Translations under genes and position numbers: made by a program | The notes under the pieces: generated by a model | Database searches by the model: none | Told to the model about the DNA's origin: nothing | Seen by the model: only the letters and a program-made list of their open reading frames with translations | Part shown: positions 8,342 through 17,399 of the stretch, piece by piece | Layout: the number at the start of each line of letters is the position of its first letter | How positions within the stretch are numbered: position 1 is the first letter of the stretch | NCBI GenBank assembly: GCA_009837885.1 | Contig: VXSP01000045.1 | Coordinates: forward strand, 1-64,000 | Length of the DNA: 64,000 bases | From: Holophagales bacterium | GTDB lineage: Bacteria; Acidobacteriota; Thermoanaerobaculia; Multivoradales; Multivoraceae | Direction of reading: 5' to 3'

Positions 8342-10066
8342 ATGGTGGATCGGCAAGCAGTGCTTCGACGGACGGTCACTCTCTTCGTTCTCGGCGCCGT
8401 GGTGGCGCCGGCGATCGGCCAGGAGCAGCCCTACCGCGCGGTCACCCAGGAGCGGCTGCTCGCCCCCGAGCCCGAGAACTGGCTGATGTACCGGCGCACT
8501 TACGATGGCTGGGGCTACAGCCCGCTCGACCGGATCGACACGTCGAACGTCGCCTCGCTGGCGCCGGCATGGACCTTCTCGACCAGCATCAACGAGGGCC
8601 ACCAGGCGCCGCCGATCGTCAACGACGGCACACTGTTCATCACCACGCCGGGCAGCCGCGTCCTCGCGCTCGACGCCCGGACAGGCGAGCTGCTGTGGCG
8701 CTTCGTTCCGGAGCTCCCCGAGGACTTGCAGCAGATGCATCCGACCAACCGCGGTGTCGCGCTGTGGGGCGACCGGGTCTACGTCGCCACCGTCGACGCC
8801 CGCCTCTTCGCGCTCGACGCGCGGACGGGAAGGGTGGCCTGGGAAACGGCGGTCGAGAACTACGCCCGCGGCTACTACATGACGCTCGCGCCCCTGGCCG
8901 TCGAGGGCAAGGTGATGGTCGGCGTGTCCGGAGGCGAGTGGGGCATCCGCGGTTTCGTCGCCGCCTACGACGCCGACAGCGGCGACGAACTCTGGAAGAC
9001 CTACACGATTCCCGGTCCAGGCGAGCCCGGCCATGACAGTTGGTCCGGCGACACCTGGCGGACCGGCGGCGTGCCGGTCTGGGTCACCGGCACCTACGAC
9101 CCGGAACTGAGACTGAGCTACTGGGGTACCGGCAACGGCGGTCCCTGGATGGGCGACGCCCGGCCGGGCGACAACCTGTACGCCACCTCGGTGCTGGCGC
9201 TCGACGTCGACACCGGCGAACTGAAGGCACATCACCAGTACCACTGGAACGACAGTTGGGACTGGGACGAGGTCGATCCGCCGCTGCTGATCGACGTCGA
9301 GCGCGGCGGTTCGACCCACAAGGCGCTGGTCCATCCCGGGCGCAACGCCTACCTCTGGGTGCTGGAACGGAGCGCCGACTCGATCGATTTCCTGGACGCG
9401 ACGCGTTTCGTGTATCAGGACGTGTTCACGTCGATCGACCCGGACACCGGCCGCCCCGAGTACGACCCGGCGAAGACCCCGGGCACCGGCGAGCGGGCGG
9501 TGTTCTGTCCGTCCTGGTCCGGCGCCAAGAACTGGCCGCCGGCCGCCTGGAACCCGGACACGAGGTTGCTCTACATCCCGGCCAACGAGAACACCTGTTC
9601 GTACCTCGAAGGGGTCGAGGCGGAGTACCGGCCGGGGCGTACCTTCATGGGCATGGAGGGAGGCTTCGTGTCGCGGGAGGGCGCCGACCACTACGGCGAG
9701 CTCCAGGCCTGGAACCTCGACACCCGGGAGAAGGTCTGGACCGTCGAGTTCGAGCGCAAGTTGTGGGGGCCGGTCCTGACGACCGGCGGCGGTCTCGTCT
9801 TCGTCGGCGGCACGAGCGACCGCTACTTCCGCGCCTTCGATGCGGCGACCGGCGAGCTCCTGTGGCGCCAGCGCACGAACTCCGGCGTCACCGGCGTGCC
9901 GACGGCCTTCGAAGTCGACGGCGTGCAGTACATCGCCGTCCAGTCGGGCTGGGGCGTCGACGCGCAGCGTGGCACGAACCACCTGGACGGTGCGATCGGC
10001 ACCCGGACCTACGTGCCGCAGGGCGGCGTGCTCTGGGTCTTCGCGTTGCCGGACGGGGGACGGTGA
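8342..10066 (+). CDS. PQQ-dependent alcohol dehydrogenase (quinoprotein, beta-propeller)
   Basis: 574 residues with a Sec signal peptide ending near AIGQ. Repeated tryptophan-docking blades are visible (ALDARTGELLWRF, ALDARTGRVAWE, ALDVDTGELKAHH, AFDAATGELLWRQ). The metal/PQQ site is recognisable: Glu199 in GGEWGIRG, Asn265 in GTGNGGPW, and the catalytic Asp307 in SWDWDEVD. Asp309, two residues further on, matches the extra aspartate that marks lanthanide-dependent enzymes. The adjacent-cysteine disulfide loop common in methanol and ethanol dehydrogenases is missing; the equivalent stretch reads QQMHPTNRGVAL. It would oxidise a primary alcohol or polyol in the periplasm and hand electrons to the Rieske protein encoded just upstream. 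Confidence 0.9.
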   Translation: MVDRQAVLRRTVTLFVLGAVVAPAIGQEQPYRAVTQERLLAPEPENWLMYRRTYDGWGYSPLDRIDTSNVASLAPAWTFSTSINEGHQAPPIVNDGTLFITTPGSRVLALDARTGELLWRFVPELPEDLQQMHPTNRGVALWGDRVYVATVDARLFALDARTGRVAWETAVENYARGYYMTLAPLAVEGKVMVGVSGGEWGIRGFVAAYDADSGDELWKTYTIPGPGEPGHDSWSGDTWRTGGVPVWVTGTYDPELRLSYWGTGNGGPWMGDARPGDNLYATSVLALDVDTGELKAHHQYHWNDSWDWDEVDPPLLIDVERGGSTHKALVHPGRNAYLWVLERSADSIDFLDATRFVYQDVFTSIDPDTGRPEYDPAKTPGTGERAVFCPSWSGAKNWPPAAWNPDTRLLYIPANENTCSYLEGVEAEYRPGRTFMGMEGGFVSREGADHYGELQAWNLDTREKVWTVEFERKLWGPVLTTGGGLVFVGGTSDRYFRAFDAATGELLWRQRTNSGVTGVPTAFEVDGVQYIAVQSGWGVDAQRGTNHLDGAIGTRTYVPQGGVLWVFALPDGGR

Positions 10067-10122
10067 CGTAGAGGAGAGTCGCGTGTTCATTGAAAATCGT
10101 GTAGCATAATGCGCGATTTACG

Positions 10123-11301
10123 ATGATCTACGTTCCGCGGAGACTCCAAGAATCGATTCAGACCGCGCTGGCCGCGCAGGCGGGCGTCGTGCTTCTGGGG
10201 CCGCGCCAGGTCGGCAAGACGACGCTGGCCCTCAGGATCGCGAAGGAGCGGGACACCGCCTACTTCGATCTCGAGAATCCGGAGTCGGTTTCCGTTCTCG
10301 CCGATCCGCGGTCGGTTCTCGCTGCGCATCAGGATCGACTGGTCGTCCTGGATGAGGTGCAGCGGTTGCCAGGACTCTTCCTGACCCTGCGCGGCCTCAT
10401 CGACCGCTACCGCAACCAGGGCCTCGGCCGGGGGCACTTCCTCCTGCTCGGATCGTCGTCGCCGGACCTGTTGCGACAGAGCGCGGAGTCGCTCGCCGGG
10501 CGCGTGGCCTATCGTGAGCTCGGTCCCCTCGACGCCGGCGAGGTCGGCATCGCGGCCGCGGATTCCCTGTGGCTGAGGGGGGGCTTCCCGGGTTCGTTCC
10601 TCGCCGCCGACGACACGGCCAGCTTCGACTGGCGACTCGACTTCGTTCGCACGTACCTTGAACGCGACATTCCGACGTTCGACGCCAGGCTGCCGGCCTC
10701 GACTTTGCGCCGGCTCTGGACCATGCTGGCACATCTTCAGGGGCAGACGTTGAACGTCTCGCGTCTTGCGTCGTCTCTTGGCATCAACGTGCGAACCCTG
10801 AATCGGTACATCGACCTGCTGGAGGATCTGCTGCTGTTGCGGCGGCTGCAGCCCTGGTCCGGCAACGTCCACAAGCGCCTCGTGAGGTCGCCGAGGCTCT
10901 ACCTTAGAGACAGCGGCATCGTCCACGCCTTGCTGGGTCTTCGGACGTTTGAGGATGTCCTTGCGCACCCGGTCGCGGGGCCGAGCTGGGAGGGATTCGT
11001 CGTCGAGAACCTGCTTTCCATTCTCCCGTCCTGGATCCACCCGCTCCACTTTCGGACTCATTCCGGCGCCGAAGTCGACCTGGTCCTCGAGTTCGGCCCG
11101 ACCCGGTGCTGGGCGGTGGAGATCAAGCGCTCGACCAGCCGGGTGAGGCCTTCCAGGGGTTTCCATGTCGCCTGCGACGACCTGCGCGCCGAGCGGAGGA
11201 TCGTGGTCTACGGCGGTGCTGACGCCTTTCCGCAGCCGGGCGGTGTCGAGACACTGCCGCTCCACCTACTGATGGAAGAATTGGCCGCGGAGGGGATCTG
11301 A
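10123..11301 (+). CDS. AAA-type ATPase with DUF4143 (archaeal-ATPase-like)
   Basis: 392 residues. Walker A is LLGPRQVGKTTLA near residue 24, Walker B is RLVVLDEVQRLPGL, and sensor residues lie in LLLGSSSPDLL. The middle contains a winged-helix-like part (TLNVSRLASSLGINVRTLNRY). The C-terminal DUF4143 nuclease-like region has HFRTHSGAEVDLVLE and CWAVEIKRS, the E-x-D...E-x-K pattern of the PD-(D/E)xK fold. These proteins are common solitary genes in bacteria with unclear function, sometimes linked to mobile or defence regions. It stands alone, preceded by an AT-richer 56-bp leader with an AAATCG/CGATTT inverted repeat. Confidence 0.88.
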   Translation: MIYVPRRLQESIQTALAAQAGVVLLGPRQVGKTTLALRIAKERDTAYFDLENPESVSVLADPRSVLAAHQDRLVVLDEVQRLPGLFLTLRGLIDRYRNQGLGRGHFLLLGSSSPDLLRQSAESLAGRVAYRELGPLDAGEVGIAAADSLWLRGGFPGSFLAADDTASFDWRLDFVRTYLERDIPTFDARLPASTLRRLWTMLAHLQGQTLNVSRLASSLGINVRTLNRYIDLLEDLLLLRRLQPWSGNVHKRLVRSPRLYLRDSGIVHALLGLRTFEDVLAHPVAGPSWEGFVVENLLSILPSWIHPLHFRTHSGAEVDLVLEFGPTRCWAVEIKRSTSRVRPSRGFHVACDDLRAERRIVVYGGADAFPQPGGVETLPLHLLMEELAAEGI

Positions 11302-11393
11302 CAGGCGAGCAAGACGACCCGTGGCCGGTGCTGTAGTCTGCCGCCGCTTCAGGCAGCCGATCACAGCAGGACCGACCCGATTGGAGTTCGCGA

Positions 11394-12488
11394 ATGGAAG
11401 TCGCCAGCGCTGACGCCCAGGCCCAGGCCAGGGAACGACTCGATGCCCATGTCCGGGACATGATGGAGTGGCACTTCAACCCGGAGACCGGAACGCCGTT
11501 CTGGCTGGACTTCGCCTCGAAGCTCGACTTCGACCCGCGCAGTGACGTCGCCTGCTACGCGGACTTGCGCAGGTTCCCGCCCTTCGAGGACGAGTGGCTG
11601 CGCGGAGGCCCGGTGCGGCGCTGGGTGCCGAAGGCCATGGCCGACGACCCGATCTACGTGTTCGAGACCGGCGGCACGACGGGCATTCCGAAGAGCCGCG
11701 TGGCGCTCAACGACTTCCGCACGGACTACGAACTGTTCAGCGCCAGCCTGCCGGACGAGCACTTCCCGCCGGGAGGTAACTGGCTGATGCTGGGGCCGTC
11801 GGGCCCGCGCCGCCTGCGCCTGGCGGTGGAGCACCTCTGCCAGTACCGCGGCGGCATCTGCTTCTGTGTCGATCTCGACCCGCGCTGGGTGATCAAGCTG
11901 ATCAAGAAGGGCTGGATGGAGCACCTGGAGGCGTACAAGGACCACGTGATCGACCAGGCGCTGTCCGTCCTCTCGGCCGGGCACGACATCCAGGCGATGT
12001 TCGCGACGCCGAAGCTGCTCGAGTCCTTGTGCCTGGCGCTGGAGGACCGGGGCCAGACTCTCGCCGACACCGGGATCAAGGGCATCTTCTCGGGCGGCAC
12101 CGAGTTCACACCGCAATGGACCCGCTTCGCGGTGGAAGAGCTGCTGGACGGCGTCTACATGACGCCCACGTACGGCAACACCCTGATGGGTCTGGCCGCG
12201 TCGCGGCCGGTCACGGCGGCGGACGGCTACACGATCGCCTACTACGCGCCGCAGCCGCGGGCCGTGCTCGAAGTCGTCGACCCCGACGACCCGGACCAGG
12301 TCGTCGACTACGGCGCCACCGGCCGCGTCCGGCTGACGACGTTGACCCGCGAGTTCTTTGTGCCCGGTTTCCTCGAGCGCGACGAGGGCGAGCGGGAGCA
12401 GCCCTACGTCGACTACCCCTGGGACGGCGTCAGCGGCGTACGGCCGTTCGCGAGGCTGGCGTCGGCGACGACGGTCGGGGTGTACTAG
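11394..12488 (+). CDS. Adenylate-forming enzyme (phenylacetate-CoA ligase-like), short form
   Basis: 364 residues. The core phosphate-binding motif of adenylate-forming enzymes is seen as ETGGTTGIPKSR near residue 91, followed by a GGTEFTP stretch and TYGNTLMG, which match the A3-A5 region of the phenylacetate-CoA ligase group. The protein ends soon after the ATGRVRL region, so the small C-terminal domain with the catalytic Lys is largely absent. It may be a reduced ligase family that only adenylates, or it may rely on a partner. The next gene, convergent, is a sulfotransferase. No CoA-binding or carrier protein is adjacent. The ATG at 11394 is the first with family-like sequence. Confidence 0.7.
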   Translation: MEVASADAQAQARERLDAHVRDMMEWHFNPETGTPFWLDFASKLDFDPRSDVACYADLRRFPPFEDEWLRGGPVRRWVPKAMADDPIYVFETGGTTGIPKSRVALNDFRTDYELFSASLPDEHFPPGGNWLMLGPSGPRRLRLAVEHLCQYRGGICFCVDLDPRWVIKLIKKGWMEHLEAYKDHVIDQALSVLSAGHDIQAMFATPKLLESLCLALEDRGQTLADTGIKGIFSGGTEFTPQWTRFAVEELLDGVYMTPTYGNTLMGLAASRPVTAADGYTIAYYAPQPRAVLEVVDPDDPDQVVDYGATGRVRLTTLTREFFVPGFLERDEGEREQPYVDYPWDGVSGVRPFARLASATTVGVY

Positions 12489-12498
12489 GAATCGCTCG

Positions 12499-13107
12499 CT
12501 AGGGGGCGGCGCGGTTCCGGTAGAGCGACGGGTCCACCACCTCGGCCATCGCCCTTTCGTCCAGGCCGTCCACGAGACTGGCGATTCGCGTGGCCGCCCC
12601 TGCCGGGTCCCGTAGCGCCTCGCCGTACTCGACCTCGATCCACTCGAACTGTGGCGCCGTGCGCAGCAGGTAGTTCACTCGCCAGAGCTGGTCCTGCCAG
12701 AGCTCCATCATCCGCTCGTCCGGTGTGTCGTCGGTCTCGCCCCGGCGGTCCAGCATCTTGCGCTGGGATGCGAGCACTTCTTCGAGGTCGCGGCGCATCA
12801 GGATGACCCTGTAGTTCAGATTGGGTGGCAGGTCCTTGAGCAGGAAGGAGATGACCTTGACCGCGCGGCCGCGTGAAGCGCGGAGCCAGGACTTGTCGGT
12901 AGCGGTCGCGAGGTCCTTGACCCGCTCGTCCTCGTAGTAGCCGCGCGGGTTGTCTTCGTCGGCTTCGCGCTCGCCGTCGGTCACGATCTCCACTCCGCCG
13001 GCCTCGAGCATCTTCATCGCCATCGAGGTGCCGGAGCGGGGGAGACCGGAGACGACGATGATCGGCCGGCCGAAGCGAAGCCGCCGCCAGAGAGTCTTCC
13101 CGTTCAT
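12499..13107 (-). CDS. Sulfotransferase family protein
   Basis: About 202 residues. The 5'-phosphosulfate-binding loop is clear: VVSGLPRSGTSMAMKML near residue 18. The 3'-phosphate region is suggested by RVILMRRDLEEVLASQRKML (R-x-L/P-x-E-x-x-S form). This is the pattern of bacterial PAPS-dependent or related nucleotide-dependent sulfotransferases. It is short compared with many but contains the N- and C-terminal halves of the fold. I chose ATG 13107 (MNGKTLWRR); a GTG two codons upstream is possible. The gene is convergent with the short ligase (10 bp apart) and divergent from the phosphatase operon. The acceptor is unknown. Confidence 0.82.
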   Translation of the reverse strand: MNGKTLWRRLRFGRPIIVVSGLPRSGTSMAMKMLEAGGVEIVTDGEREADEDNPRGYYEDERVKDLATATDKSWLRASRGRAVKVISFLLKDLPPNLNYRVILMRRDLEEVLASQRKMLDRRGETDDTPDERMMELWQDQLWRVNYLLRTAPQFEWIEVEYGEALRDPAGAATRIASLVDGLDERAMAEVVDPSLYRNRAAP

Positions 13108-13189
13108 GGCCACGGGATGCTACCCGCGGCTTGGTATGCTCCGCACCGTTCCGCGCTGTCTGGCAGCGGGTGCTCCCAGGCGCGCGATC

Positions 13190-15364
13190 ATGGAGGAACC
13201 GTTGCCAGCTCCGCGTCCTGCAACCGTCGCGCTGGCGCTTCTGGCGGCGCTCTTCGCCGCCGCGCCAGCGGCCGCCTACATCGGTCCCGGGGCCGGGTTC
13301 GCGCTCATGTCGTCGTTCCTGGTGCTGCTGGCGACCGTGGCGCTGGCGTTCGTCTCGCTGCTGGCGTGGCCGGTGCGGACCCTGTGGCGGGTCGTGCGGC
13401 GCAAGAAGCCGCCGAAGGCGCACGTCAGGCGGCTGGTCTTCGTCGGACTCGACGGTCAGGATCCGCGCCTGACGGAGAGGATGATGAAGGAGGGCAAGCT
13501 GCCCAACTTCCAGCGCCTCGGCGAACAGGGGAGCTATCGGCGGATCGCCAGCACGTATCCCGCGCTGTCGCCGGTGGCCTGGTCGACCTTCGCCACCGGC
13601 GCCAATCCCGGCAAGCACAACATCTTCGATTTCCTCGACCGGGACCTGCGCAGCTACCTGCCGAAGCTGTCTTCGGCCCACATCGGTCGCGTGGAGCGCT
13701 TCCTGAAGCTGGGCAAGTGGAAGATCCCGCTGCAGAAGCCCGAGATCCGCATGCTCCGGCGCTCGAAGCCGTTCTGGACCGTGCTCGGTGAGCGCAACGT
13801 CTGGAGCACGGTGCTGCGGGTACCGATCACGTTCCCGCCGGACCGCTTCTACGGGGCCCAACTGGCGGCGATGTGCGTTCCGGACCTCGTGGGCAGTCAG
13901 GGCACTTTCCTCCTCTACACGACGCGTCCGGCGACGGACACGATCCGGGAGGGCGGTTTGCGGGTGCCGCTGAGTTCCAACGGTTCCGGTCCCGATCACT
14001 TCGACTGCGTGGTCGAGGGGCCGGAGAACAGCTTCCTGGAGGGCGATCCGCCGCCTCCTCTCCGCGCGCCGATGACGATCGAGGTCGACCGCAAGGAGAA
14101 GACGGCGTCGGTCAGTATGGCGGGGGAGACGGTGGAACTCCGCCTGGGAGAGCTCTCCGACTGGGTGCGTCTCGAGTTCCGGGCCGCGCCCGGGGTCAAG
14201 GTCCACGGTCTGACCCGGATGATGCTGACGGAAGCGGGAAAGCACACGTCGCTCTACCTGACCGCGATTCACATCGACCCCGAGAAGCCGGCGATGCCGA
14301 TCTCGCATCCGTCCTACTACGCGCCTTACCTGGCCAAGCGGGTCGGCGACTTCGCGACTCTGGGCCTGGCCGAGGACACGACGGCGCTCAACGAGGGCGT
14401 GACCGACGACGCGACGTTCCTCCAGCAGTCGTACGACATCGACCGCGAGCGCGAGGAGATGTTCTTCGCGGCGCTCGAGCGTTTGCGCCGCGGTTCCCTG
14501 ACCTGCGTCTTCGACGCCACCGACCGCATCCAGCACATGTTCTGGCGCTACATGGAGAACGGACACCCGGCCGCGAACGGGCGCAAGACGGGCAAGCAGC
14601 GGCGGACGATCGAGGAGCACTACCGGCACAACGACGCCCTGGTCGGCCGGGTGATGGAGAAGCTGGGCGACGACGATGTTCTCATCGTGCTCTCGGACCA
14701 CGGCTTCGCCTCTTTCCGGCGCGGCGTGAACCTGAATCGCTGGCTGCTCGACCATGGCTACCTCGTCCTTCGCGAGGACGCCAACGGCAGCGAGGAGTGG
14801 CTGGAGGGCGTGGACTGGTCGCGCACCCGCGCCTATGCGCTCGGGCTCGCGGGCGTGTTCCTTAACCTCGAGGGCCGGGAGGCCTCGGGCATCGTGAAAC
14901 CGGGCGAAGAGGCGAGGGAGCTCAAACGCGAACTCATCGAGGCCTGGACCGGCCTGCGCGACGAGGAGCGGCGGGCCGTCGGCATCAACGCCGCCTTCGA
15001 CGCCGAGGACCTGTACACCGGCCCTTACAAGGGCAACGCCCCCGACCTGATCGTCGGCTACAACGACGGCTACCGAGTTTCCTGGGACTGCGCCGTCGGC
15101 GTGGTCGCGGGTCCGGTCTTCTCCGACAACACGAAGGCCTGGAGCGGCGACCACTGCGTCGACCCGCGGCTGGTTCCGGGAATCTTCTTCAGCAGCCGCC
15201 CGGTCGACCGCGGCGACGACCTGTCGCTGCTCGACATGGCGCCCACCGCGCTGGCCCTGTTCGGCGTCGACAAGCCGGACTACATGGAGGGCGAGCCGGT
15301 CTTCGATCCGGCGGCTCTCGACCGTGCGACTCTGAAGAGCAGGGCGGCCGGAGCGGCGGCGTGA
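13190..15364 (+). CDS. Membrane-anchored alkaline-phosphatase-superfamily enzyme (type I phosphodiesterase/NPP fold), paralog A
   Basis: About 724 residues. The N-terminus has a signal-like segment (VALALLAALFAAAPAAA) and a second span (LMSSFLVLLATVALAFVSLL), so the enzyme is membrane tethered. The catalytic set of the superfamily is visible: metal Asp88 in GLDGQDP, candidate nucleophile Thr133 in SPVAWSTFATG, Asp503-His504 in LSDHGF and the late His655 in SGDHC. This matches nucleotide pyrophosphatase/phosphodiesterases and related phosphatases. ATG 13190 is chosen because the signal sequence starts there; the frame is open upstream but runs antisense to the sulfotransferase. The stop overlaps the GTG of the next gene, a paralog. 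The substrate may be a phosphorylated or phosphodiester-linked envelope compound. Confidence 0.85.
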   Translation: MEEPLPAPRPATVALALLAALFAAAPAAAYIGPGAGFALMSSFLVLLATVALAFVSLLAWPVRTLWRVVRRKKPPKAHVRRLVFVGLDGQDPRLTERMMKEGKLPNFQRLGEQGSYRRIASTYPALSPVAWSTFATGANPGKHNIFDFLDRDLRSYLPKLSSAHIGRVERFLKLGKWKIPLQKPEIRMLRRSKPFWTVLGERNVWSTVLRVPITFPPDRFYGAQLAAMCVPDLVGSQGTFLLYTTRPATDTIREGGLRVPLSSNGSGPDHFDCVVEGPENSFLEGDPPPPLRAPMTIEVDRKEKTASVSMAGETVELRLGELSDWVRLEFRAAPGVKVHGLTRMMLTEAGKHTSLYLTAIHIDPEKPAMPISHPSYYAPYLAKRVGDFATLGLAEDTTALNEGVTDDATFLQQSYDIDREREEMFFAALERLRRGSLTCVFDATDRIQHMFWRYMENGHPAANGRKTGKQRRTIEEHYRHNDALVGRVMEKLGDDDVLIVLSDHGFASFRRGVNLNRWLLDHGYLVLREDANGSEEWLEGVDWSRTRAYALGLAGVFLNLEGREASGIVKPGEEARELKRELIEAWTGLRDEERRAVGINAAFDAEDLYTGPYKGNAPDLIVGYNDGYRVSWDCAVGVVAGPVFSDNTKAWSGDHCVDPRLVPGIFFSSRPVDRGDDLSLLDMAPTALALFGVDKPDYMEGEPVFDPAALDRATLKSRAAGAAA

Positions 15365-17361
15365 AGCGACTGGTCACCCTTGCGGCGACGATGCTCCTGG
15401 CCGGCCTGGCGGTCACGTGCGGCGGCGGCGGCGTCGGTCCGTCCGAGGGGCCGAAGGTCATCGTGCTGGGCTTCGATGGCCTGGACCCCGCGCTCACCCG
15501 GCAGTTGATCGACGAAGGGAGGCTGCCGAACTTCGCCCGGCTCGAGACCATGGGCGGCTTCACGGAACTGGAGACGACGATCCCGCCGCACAGCCCCGTT
15601 GCCTGGTCGAGCTTCATCACCGGCATGGACCCGGGCGGCCACGGCATCTTCGACTTCCTGCACCGGGATCCGGAGACGATGATCCCGTACCCGTCGACCG
15701 CCGCCGCCTCCTCCGGCGGCCTCTACCTGGACGTCGGCCCCTGGCAGTTCCCGCTCACTGGCGGCGACTACGAGCGGTTCCGGCACGGCACCCCGTTCTG
15801 GGACGTGCTGGAGGAGCACGGAGTGCGCACGACGGTCATCCGCATGCCGGCGAATTTCCCGGTTTCGGGTACGGCGAGCCGTGAGCTCTCGGGTATGGGG
15901 ACGAGCGACATCCATGGGACGGACGGCACGTTCACCTTCTACACGTCGGAGCTTTTTGCCGACCGTGACATCAGCGGCGGGGACATCGTCGAACTCGACA
16001 TCTACGACAACGTCGTTGAGGCCGACTTGCTCGGGCCCGACAATCCGTTGCTGCGCGAGCCCGAACAGATGACCGTGCCGTTCACCGTCTACCTCGATCC
16101 GGAGACGGAGAGCGCCAAGATCGAGCTCGGCGACCAGGAGATCGTGCTGGAGGTCGGCGAGTGGAGCAACTGGCTCGAGGTCGACTTCGAGATGATGCCG
16201 ACCCAGCACCTGCGCGGAATCTGCCGGATGTACCTGCGCGCGCTCGAGCCGGAGTTCGAGCTCTACGTCAGCCCGATCGACCACGATCCGATCTCGCCCT
16301 CGGCGCCGATCTCGACGCCGCCCGATTTCGCGGCCGAGCTGGCGGAGGCGGTCGACCGCTTCTACACGGAGGGAATGCCCGAGGACACGAAGACCCTGAC
16401 CGAAGGCGTCTTCACCCCGGACGAGTTCCTGGCCCAGGCCAAGATCGCGGGCGACGAGGTCGCCGAGCAGTACGGCTACGTCCTGGACCGCTTCCTCGAA
16501 CAGCGGGGAGGCTTCCTCTTCTACTACTTCGGCAACGTGGATCAGATCGGCCACGTCCGCTGGCGGTCACGCGATCCGGAGCATCCCGCCTACGACCCGG
16601 AATCCGATGCGGCCCACGCCGACCTGATCCCGACCCTCTACGAAGGGCTCGACGCGATCGTCGGGCAGACGCTGGATCGGCTCGAAGCCGAAGCCGGCCT
16701 CGGTGACGGCGGCGCGGACGAGCCGCTGCTGATCGCCATGTCGGACCACGGCTTCGCCTCCTGGCGCCGCGCCTTCCACCTGAACGCCTGGCTGCTCGAG
16801 CGGGGCTACCTGACGGCGCGAAGCCCGGATCCTTACGCGGACGAGGGCTTCCTCCTGAACATCGACTGGGACAACACCCGGGCCTACGGGATCGGCTTCT
16901 CGGGTCTCTACGTCAACCTGCGCGGCCGTGAGCGCGACGGCACGGTGACGGCGGCGGAGCGCCTCGACCTGGTCCGGGAGTTGAAGCGGGAGCTGCTGGC
17001 GGTCGTCGATCCAAAGACCGGCGAACCCGCGATCACGGAGGTCCACCTTCGCGAGGACTACGCCTTCCAGGAAGGGACCGCGATCGGTCCCGATCTGATC
17101 GTCGGCTACGGCAAGGGTTATCGCGGGGCGACGGAGTCTGCGTCGGGCGAGGTCGTGGGCGAGGTCTTCAGCGACAACGACAGCGCCTGGAGCGGCGATC
17201 ACATGATGGACCACCGCCTGGTGCCGGGCGTGCTCCTGCTCAGCCGTCCGCTTGGCCGCCCCGCGCGGAGCATTGTCGACCTGCCGGGCTCGATCCTGGC
17301 CGAGTACGGCGTGGAGGGGTTCCCGCCCCTGGCGGGCGGCGCCGCGACGGGTTCGCCCTGA
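15361..17361 (+). CDS. Lipoprotein alkaline-phosphatase-superfamily enzyme, paralog B
   Basis: 666 residues, starting with GTG that overlaps the previous stop. The N-terminus MKRLVTLAATMLLAGLAVTC is a lipoprotein signal with lipobox AVTC, so the mature protein is lipid anchored. It is clearly a paralog of the preceding gene: GFDGLDP with Asp39, SPVAWSSFITG with Ser84 where paralog A has Thr133, MSDHGFASWRRAFHLN with Asp462-His463, and SGDHMMDHRLVPG with His614. The Thr-to-Ser change at the likely nucleophile may mark a different substrate. Two such enzymes in tandem, one membrane-spanning and one lipid-anchored, suggest sequential or complementary processing of one periplasmic substrate. Confidence 0.85.
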   Translation: MKRLVTLAATMLLAGLAVTCGGGGVGPSEGPKVIVLGFDGLDPALTRQLIDEGRLPNFARLETMGGFTELETTIPPHSPVAWSSFITGMDPGGHGIFDFLHRDPETMIPYPSTAAASSGGLYLDVGPWQFPLTGGDYERFRHGTPFWDVLEEHGVRTTVIRMPANFPVSGTASRELSGMGTSDIHGTDGTFTFYTSELFADRDISGGDIVELDIYDNVVEADLLGPDNPLLREPEQMTVPFTVYLDPETESAKIELGDQEIVLEVGEWSNWLEVDFEMMPTQHLRGICRMYLRALEPEFELYVSPIDHDPISPSAPISTPPDFAAELAEAVDRFYTEGMPEDTKTLTEGVFTPDEFLAQAKIAGDEVAEQYGYVLDRFLEQRGGFLFYYFGNVDQIGHVRWRSRDPEHPAYDPESDAAHADLIPTLYEGLDAIVGQTLDRLEAEAGLGDGGADEPLLIAMSDHGFASWRRAFHLNAWLLERGYLTARSPDPYADEGFLLNIDWDNTRAYGIGFSGLYVNLRGRERDGTVTAAERLDLVRELKRELLAVVDPKTGEPAITEVHLREDYAFQEGTAIGPDLIVGYGKGYRGATESASGEVVGEVFSDNDSAWSGDHMMDHRLVPGVLLLSRPLGRPARSIVDLPGSILAEYGVEGFPPLAGGAATGSP

Positions 17362-17399
17362 ACCGGCGGGAACGGGATCGGTAAGGAAGGAGAAGAGGA

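Noticed and set aside
8186..10090. A 634-codon open frame on the minus strand
   Set aside because: It is antisense to the PQQ dehydrogenase; its composition is Arg/Val/Gly-rich without motifs. Long antisense open frames are common at this GC content. Similar ones opposite the MutS-like, DEAD-box, helicase and alkaline-phosphatase genes were rejected for the same reason.
10081..10122. A sigma70 promoter (TTGAAA with CATAAT) before the DUF4143 gene
   Set aside because: The distance between the boxes is only about 9 bp, too short for a standard promoter. The AT-rich leader may still contain one of another type.
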